The position numbers were made by a program, and so were the translations under genes. The notes beneath the pieces were generated by a model. It made no database searches, was not told the origin of the DNA, and worked only from the letters and a program-made list of their open reading frames with translations. From CAVPTL01 sp963794415 (GTDB taxonomy: Bacteria > Actinomycetota > Thermoleophilia > Gaiellales > JAICJC01), in the NCBI GenBank assembly GCA_963794415.1, contig CAWCDI010000001.1:620001-684000 (forward strand): a stretch of DNA of 64,000 nt, in the 5' to 3' direction. Each line of letters begins with the position of its first letter. Position 1 is the first letter of the stretch. Positions 59,350-64,000 of this stretch are shown piece after piece.

Positions 59350-59966
59350 AGATCACCGTCCCCGACGACCCGCGGCTGCACGCACAGACGTGGAAGGGCC
59401 TGCGGTTTGCCTTCTCGGGCGTGGTCTGGGTGCTGTTTCGGCCCGTGAGCCACAACCGCGAGGCGGTGCCGGACACCGGGCCCGTGCTGCTCGTGGCAAA
59501 CCACCAGTCGCTCTTCGACATCCCGGTGCTGGGCTACGCGCAGCAGCGCACCATCCGCTTCATGGCGCGCTCCGACCTCTTCCGGCCGCGTCCGTTCAAG
59601 TGGCTGATCGGCCGTGGCGGCGCGTTTCCCGTGCACCGCGGCGAGCCCGACCGCGAGGCGCTTCGCATCGTGCACGACACCGCCCAGGCAGGCGGCGTGG
59701 TCGCCATCTTCATCGAGGGCACGCGCAAGGCCGAGATGTCGGAGGCCAAGGCGGGGGCGGGCCGCATCGCCGTGGTCGAGGAGATGCAGGTCATCCCGGT
59801 GGCCATCCGCGGCACTGCGAGCTGGCGCCCGGGCAGGCAGGCCCACATCGTGTTCGGCACACCCCGCACCTATGCGCTCGACGGCCGCAGGCGCGCCGAC
59901 GCGTATCGTGAGGTGGCTGACGAGCTTCTGGCCGAAATCAAAGAGCTGTATGAGAGGGCGCGATGA
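59346..59966 (+). CDS. plsC: 1-acyl-sn-glycerol-3-phosphate acyltransferase
   Basis: 206 residues. LLVANHQSLFDIPVLG contains the catalytic NHxxxxD, followed by ARSDLFRPRPFKWLIGRGGAFPVHRGEPD and IFIEGTRKAEMSE (EGTR). Acylates lysophosphatidate to phosphatidate, which cdsA (40121) then uses. A short hydrophobic N-terminal stretch may associate with the membrane. GTG 59346 overlaps cmk; its stop overlaps der. Confidence 0.93.
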   Translation: MKITVPDDPRLHAQTWKGLRFAFSGVVWVLFRPVSHNREAVPDTGPVLLVANHQSLFDIPVLGYAQQRTIRFMARSDLFRPRPFKWLIGRGGAFPVHRGEPDREALRIVHDTAQAGGVVAIFIEGTRKAEMSEAKAGAGRIAVVEEMQVIPVAIRGTASWRPGRQAHIVFGTPRTYALDGRRRADAYREVADELLAEIKELYERAR

Positions 59967-61321
59967 GCACCGACGAAGAGACCGAGACGCCCGGCCCCGA
60001 GCCGAAGGTGATCCTGGGCACGGTGGCGGTGGTCGGCTTCCCCAACGCGGGCAAGTCCACCCTCATCAACCGCCTCACCGGCACCCGCCGCACGGTGGTC
60101 GACGAGACGCCCGGCGTCACGCGCGACCGAAACGAGGTGGTGTGCGAGTGGGGGCGCGATGCGTTCCTGCTGGTGGACACCGGCGGCATGGATATCGGCG
60201 ACGACACCCCGATGCAGGCTGCGGTGGCCGACCAGGCCCGCCAGGCCGTGGCCGAGGCTGACCTGGTGCTGCTCGTGATCGACGCGCGCGCGGGCCTTGC
60301 TGCCGGCGACGAGGAGATCGCGAGCATCCTGCGGCGCTCTGGCACGCCCGTGATCGTCGTTGCCAACAAGCTGGACGACGCGGGCCACGAGCAGCGCGCG
60401 CTCGAGCTGCACAACCTGGGCCTGGGCGATCCGGTCGCCCTCTCGGCACTGCACGGGCGCGGCAGCGGCGACCTGCTCGACCTGGTGGTCTCGCAGCTTC
60501 GCGAGCACGGCGACGAGCGCCGCCTGGAGGCCTCCGACGACATCCGCGTCGCGATCCTCGGCCGGCCGAACGTGGGGAAGTCGTCGCTTCTGAACGCGAT
60601 CCTCGGCCGGCCCCGCGTGATCGTCTCCGACACGCCGGGCACGACGCGCGACCCCATCGACACGAGCTTCTACCGAAGCGGCGCGACGTTTCGCCTGATC
60701 GACACCGCGGGGCTACGGCGAAAGCGCCGGCACCGCCAGGGCATCGAGTTCTACAGCGAGCTTCGCACCCGCGAGGCGGCCGACCGCGCCGACGTCGCGC
60801 TCGTTCTGATCGACTCGAGCGACGGCGTCTCGGAGGGCGACCTCTCGGTGGCAGACGTCGCCCGCAAGGCCAACTGCGCGACCCTCGTGGTGCTCTCGAA
60901 ATGGGACATCTCGACCGTCACGATCGACGATGTGGCCGACCGGCTGAGCGGCAAGCTGCGCCAGCGGCCCATGATCGTGACCACCTCGTCGGTCACGGGC
61001 CGAAACGTCGACAAGCTGCTCGACGCGGTCACGGTGCTCTTCGAGAGCTACAGCTCGCGTGTGGGCACCGGTCAGCTGAACCGCGTGATCGCCGAGATCA
61101 ACAGCGGGCGCGAGCCGCCGCGCCGCGGGCGCAAGCGCCTCAACCTGCTCTACGGCACGCAGTACCAGGCGCGGCCGCCGCGGTTTCGGCTGTTCGTGAA
61201 CGATCGCACGCTCGTCACGCGCGACTACGCCTACTACGTCGAGAACCAGCTGCGCTCCCGCCTCGGCCTCGAGGGCGTACCCGTGATCATCGACTTCGCC
61301 AACCGCGCGCGCTCGTCGTGA
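59963..61321 (+). CDS. der: Ribosome biogenesis GTPase Der (EngA)
   Basis: 452 residues, two tandem GTPase domains. G1a GFPNAGKSTLIN, VDTGG and ANKLD (NKxD); G1b GRPNVGKSSLLN, IDTAGLRRKRR, and SKWD in place of the second NKxD. A C-terminal KH-like domain ends the protein (YGTQYQARPPRFRLFVND). Acts in 50S subunit assembly. Note SKWD for NKWD in the second G4 motif. ATGA and GTGA overlaps. Confidence 0.96.
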   Translation: MSTDEETETPGPEPKVILGTVAVVGFPNAGKSTLINRLTGTRRTVVDETPGVTRDRNEVVCEWGRDAFLLVDTGGMDIGDDTPMQAAVADQARQAVAEADLVLLVIDARAGLAAGDEEIASILRRSGTPVIVVANKLDDAGHEQRALELHNLGLGDPVALSALHGRGSGDLLDLVVSQLREHGDERRLEASDDIRVAILGRPNVGKSSLLNAILGRPRVIVSDTPGTTRDPIDTSFYRSGATFRLIDTAGLRRKRRHRQGIEFYSELRTREAADRADVALVLIDSSDGVSEGDLSVADVARKANCATLVVLSKWDISTVTIDDVADRLSGKLRQRPMIVTTSSVTGRNVDKLLDAVTVLFESYSSRVGTGQLNRVIAEINSGREPPRRGRKRLNLLYGTQYQARPPRFRLFVNDRTLVTRDYAYYVENQLRSRLGLEGVPVIIDFANRARSS

Positions 61322-62301
61322 GGGCCGCCGTGGCTGGAGCGGGGAGCTGGGGCACGGCGTTTGCCCGGCTGCTGGTGCTCCAGGGCCACGACGTGACGCT
61401 CCTCTGCCGCGACGCGGAGCAGGCGGCGACCATCAACCGCTACCACCGAAACCCGCGCTACCTCACCGACATCGCGCTGCCCGAGAGCCTGGTCGCCGCG
61501 GGACCCGGCGCGGACGGCCTCGCCGCTGCCGAGCTGATCGCCGTTGCGGTGCCCAGCCGCTCCTTCGCCGCAGTGGTGGCAGAGCTCGCGGCGCGGGCGG
61601 GGGAGTCCAGCGTGCTGCTCTCGACCACCAAGGGCCTCGACCCGGCGTCGGGCCGGCGCCTGTCGCAGGTCGCCGAAGAGCACTTCGGGGAGCGGGTTGC
61701 GGTGCTCTCGGGGCCGAACCACGCCGAGGAGGTGGCCCGCGACTTCCCCACCGCCGCCGTGGTCGCGGCCGCCGAGCTGGATCTCGCACGGTCGCTGCAG
61801 GCGCAGATCTCGAGCCGGGTTCTCCGCGTCTACGCCTCGGCAGACCTCGCCGGGGTCGAGCTGTGCGGTGCGGCCAAGAGCGTGATCGGGCTGGCGGCCG
61901 GCATCTCTGACGGCCTCGGCTACGGCGACAACGCCAAGGCGGCGATCATCACCCGGGGAATGGCCGAGCTGCGGCGCCTCGGAGCGTGCTTCGGCGCCCA
62001 GCCGCAGACCTATGCGGGCATGGCCGGGCTCGGCGACCTGGTCGCGACCTGCACCTCGCGGCACTCGCGCAACCGGCGGGCCGGCGAGCTGCTGGCCCAG
62101 GGCGTGCCCGCGGGCTGGATCGAGTCCGAGATCGGGCAGGTCGCCGAGGGGCTCACGAGCGCCCCGGCGCTTCGGGCCATCGCCGTCGAGCACGGGCTCG
62201 ACCTGCCCATCATCAGCGCGGTGTGCGGGGTCGCATTCGACGGCACCGAGCCGCTGCAGGCCCTCGCAGAGCTGATGGCGCGCGAGCCCACGGAGGAGTG
62301 A
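61318..62301 (+). CDS. gpsA: Glycerol-3-phosphate dehydrogenase [NAD(P)+]
   Basis: 327 residues; reduces dihydroxyacetone phosphate to sn-glycerol 3-phosphate for phospholipid synthesis. VAGAGSWGTAFARLLVLQG, LLSTTKGLDP, VLSGPNHAEEVARDFPTAAVV, GVELCGAAKSVIGLAAGISDGLGYGDNAKAAIITRG and MAGLGDLVATCTSRHSRNR. GTG 61318 was chosen because it places the Rossmann motif at residue 5 and overlaps the der stop; upstream reading frame is der in another frame. Confidence 0.95.
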   Translation: MRAAVAGAGSWGTAFARLLVLQGHDVTLLCRDAEQAATINRYHRNPRYLTDIALPESLVAAGPGADGLAAAELIAVAVPSRSFAAVVAELAARAGESSVLLSTTKGLDPASGRRLSQVAEEHFGERVAVLSGPNHAEEVARDFPTAAVVAAAELDLARSLQAQISSRVLRVYASADLAGVELCGAAKSVIGLAAGISDGLGYGDNAKAAIITRGMAELRRLGACFGAQPQTYAGMAGLGDLVATCTSRHSRNRRAGELLAQGVPAGWIESEIGQVAEGLTSAPALRAIAVEHGLDLPIISAVCGVAFDGTEPLQALAELMAREPTEE

Positions 62302-62319
62302 TCCCCCGGGTGCATCGGA

Positions 62320-62325
62320 TACTAT
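62320..62325 (+). promoter_or_regulatory. -10 element of metK (leaderless)
   Basis: CGGATACTATC, core TACTAT, 7 nt before ATG 62333. No SAM riboswitch fits in the 31-bp gap. Confidence 0.65.
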
Positions 62326-62332
62326 CTTCGCC

Positions 62333-63589
62333 ATGAATCCTGATCTTTCGGCCGACGAGTTCCTCTTCACATCCGAGTCGGTCACCGAGGGCCATCCCGA
62401 CAAGATTGCCGACCAGATCTCCGACGGCGTCCTGGACGAGGTGCTGCGGCTCGATCCGGAGGCTCACGTCGCCTGCGAGGTGCTCATCACCACCGGGCTC
62501 GTGGTCGTGGCCGGCGAGATCACCACCGAGGCCTACGTCGACATCCCGCGCGTGGTGCGCGAGACGGTGCGCGACATCGGCTACACCGACGCCTCCTACG
62601 GGTTCGACTACGCCACCTGCGGCGTGGTCGTCGCGCTGGACGAGCAGTCGGGCGACATCCTGCGCGGCGTGCACTCCTCCTACGAGCAGCAGCACGACCA
62701 GGCCGACGCAGAGCTCGATGCGCAGGGAGCCGGTGATCAGGGCATGATGTTCGGCTACGCGACGGACGAGACGCCCGAGCTCATGCCGCTGCCGCTGGTG
62801 CTCTCCCACCGCATCACGCACCGGCTGGCCGAGGTGCGCAAGAACGGCCCGCTCGGCTACCTGCGGCCCGACGGCAAGGCTCAGGTCACCGTGCGGTACC
62901 GGTCGGTGGGCGGCAGCTTCGAGCCGGTGCAGGTCGAGCGGCTGCTGGTCTCGACCCAGCACGATCCCGACATCACCACCGCGCAGATCAAGGCCGACGT
63001 GATCGAGCACGTGCTGAAGCCCGTGATCCCGGCCGCGCTCTGCGCGCTGGAGCGCTACGACGAGCCCGGGTTCGTTCTGGTGAACCCCACGGGGCGGTTC
63101 GTCACCGGCGGCCCGATGGGCGACACCGGCCTCACCGGGCGGAAGATCATCGTCGACACCTACGGCGGCGCGGCCCGCCACGGCGGCGGCGCCTTCTCGG
63201 GCAAGGACCCGTCCAAGGTCGATCGCTCCGGCGCCTACGCCATGCGGTGGGTGGCCAAGAACATCGTCGCCGCGGGCCTCGCGGCGCGGGCCGAGGTGCA
63301 GGTCGCCTATGCGATCGGCGTGGCACATCCGGTGTCGGTCTCGGTCGAGACGTTCGGCACGGAGGTCGTCCCGCGCGAGCGCATCGAGCGGGCGGTGCGC
63401 GAGGTGTTCGACCTGCGCCCGGCGGCCATCATCCGCGACCTCGAGCTGCTCCGCCCCAAGTACCGCGCCACCGCCGCCTACGGCCACTTCGGCCGCGAGG
63501 GCGACGGCTTCACGTGGGAGCGCACCGATCGCGCGGCGGCTCTGGCAGCCGCCTGCGGGCTCGCCGAGCCTGCCAGCGCGGCGCATTGA
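62333..63589 (+). CDS. metK: S-adenosylmethionine synthetase
   Basis: 418 residues; makes SAM from methionine and ATP. FTSESVTEGHPDKIADQISD, GAGDQGMMFGYATDET (the GAGDQG signature), GGPMGDTGLTGRKIIVDTYGG and GGGAFSGKDPSKVDRSGAY are all intact. It is followed by priA through a TTGA overlap, a frequent actinobacterial linkage. Confidence 0.98.
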   Translation: MNPDLSADEFLFTSESVTEGHPDKIADQISDGVLDEVLRLDPEAHVACEVLITTGLVVVAGEITTEAYVDIPRVVRETVRDIGYTDASYGFDYATCGVVVALDEQSGDILRGVHSSYEQQHDQADAELDAQGAGDQGMMFGYATDETPELMPLPLVLSHRITHRLAEVRKNGPLGYLRPDGKAQVTVRYRSVGGSFEPVQVERLLVSTQHDPDITTAQIKADVIEHVLKPVIPAALCALERYDEPGFVLVNPTGRFVTGGPMGDTGLTGRKIIVDTYGGAARHGGGAFSGKDPSKVDRSGAYAMRWVAKNIVAAGLAARAEVQVAYAIGVAHPVSVSVETFGTEVVPRERIERAVREVFDLRPAAIIRDLELLRPKYRATAAYGHFGREGDGFTWERTDRAAALAAACGLAEPASAAH

Positions 63590-64000
63590 TCGCACGCTGC
63601 TGGCCCCTGGTCACAGCGCGAGCGGTTGACCGGGCGTTCGACTACGCGGTGCCCGCGGGCCTCGCGGACGACGTGCGCCGCGGATCCCTGGTGCAGGTCG
63701 ACTTCGGCAACCGGCCGGTGGCAGCGGTGGTCGCCGGCACCGGCGAGGGCGCCGAGGACGATCTGAAGGCGGTGCTGGAGGTGACCGGCGCGATCAGCCC
63801 CGCGCTGGTGGATCTGGCCGAGTGGATCGCCGCGGAGTGCGGATCCACCGTCGCCAGGGCGCTTGCGCTGATGCAGCCGCCGGCGCCCGCCAAGCGCGCC
63901 CTGAAGCCGGTTGCCGCCGTGCGCCCGCAGCCGCCGGTGGAGCTCAGCACCGCGCAGGAGGAGGCCGTCGGCGCGTGCCTCGAGGTGCTCGACTCCGGCG
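63586..64000 (+). CDS. priA: Primosomal protein N' (PriA), N-terminal part
   Basis: 138 codons before the window ends. TTG 63586 overlaps the metK stop (TTGA). The start IARCWPLVTARAVDRAFDYAVPAGLADDVRRGSLVQVDFGNR corresponds to the PriA 3'-DNA-binding domain (FDYxVP...GxxVxVPFG). At the end LSTAQEEAVGACLEVL begins the helicase domain. Whether the helicase motifs are intact (actinobacterial PriA often lacks them) cannot be judged. Confidence 0.88.
   Translation, partial: MIARCWPLVTARAVDRAFDYAVPAGLADDVRRGSLVQVDFGNRPVAAVVAGTGEGAEDDLKAVLEVTGAISPALVDLAEWIAAECGSTVARALALMQPPAPAKRALKPVAAVRPQPPVELSTAQEEAVGACLEVLDSG

Noticed and set aside
62302..62332. SAM riboswitch before metK
   Set aside because: Only 31 bp separate gpsA and metK and a leaderless-type -10 occupies most of it; no room for an aptamer.

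Overview
The window looks like chromosomal core DNA from a high-GC (about 70% by eye), deep-branching actinobacterium. I infer Actinomycetota, probably class Thermoleophilia (Gaiellales/Solirubrobacterales-like), without a database search. The clues are a DivIVA-SepF-YggT-PgeF division block, SOS boxes of the GAAC-N4-GTTC type, a DnaE2/ImuB mutasome, an actinobacterial-type short ArgA, class II DAHP synthase, MurA with Asp in place of the catalytic Cys, the MEP isoprenoid pathway and heme A synthase (aerobic respiration). Coding density is very high. I found no transposase, integrase, phage gene, CRISPR array, rRNA or tRNA.

Layout. 1-2736: end of deoB, pyrimidine-nucleoside phosphorylase and mutM. 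2783-3324: noncoding 80-bp tandem repeat array, followed by a C-rich, G-poor spacer. 3509-11193: recO-glyQ-glyS-ppsR-ppdK-comB, an order reminiscent of Firmicutes. 11190-20056: mostly minus-strand block with a secreted protein, the SOS-inducible dnaE2, a DUF6504-like gene and imuB, small unknown genes, a candidate structured RNA, a DedA protein, and ctaA on the plus strand. 20106-25184: EEP-family enzyme, class V aminotransferase, a PRC/MgtE_N/CBS protein with a frameshifted NRAMP-like permease, and an HD-domain protein. 25260-36355: murA, hisD, ridA, a DHH-CBS-CCA fusion, then the division and envelope string pgeF-yggS-sepF-proC-yggT-divIVA-dksA-lspA-rluD. 36353-44512: rpsB-tsf-pyrH-frr-uppS-cdsA-dxr-rseP-ispG. 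45070-51116: dnaE1, argA, scpA-scpB-rluB. 51109-54953: amine-oxidase-like flavoprotein, cupin-TPR protein, sulfotransferase, trpS. 55009-64000: aroG(II)-tyrA-aroA-cmk-plsC-der-gpsA-metK-priA (cut by the window end).

Expression logic. Genes inside operons are joined by 4-base NTGA start/stop overlaps (ATGA, GTGA, TTGA), which suggests translational coupling. Operon-leading genes usually lack a Shine-Dalgarno sequence. Instead they have a -10-like hexamer TANNNT (often GGTAGACTGG) 6-12 nt before the start codon, which predicts leaderless mRNAs at about twenty sites. The exceptions are rpsB, which has a structured leader of about 115 nt and an SD, and a few small genes with clear SDs.

Points most worth a second look: the 80-bp array between mutM and recO; the window-wide leaderless promoters; the three-site SOS regulon including a DUF6504-like gene; the 17-codon ORF plus hairpin at 16253-16375 and the palindromic operator beside it; two copies of a 26-bp palindromic repeat at gene 3' ends; MurA Asp133; MutM lacking its fourth zinc Cys; and the NRAMP-like permease with altered metal-site residues and two compensating frameshifts.
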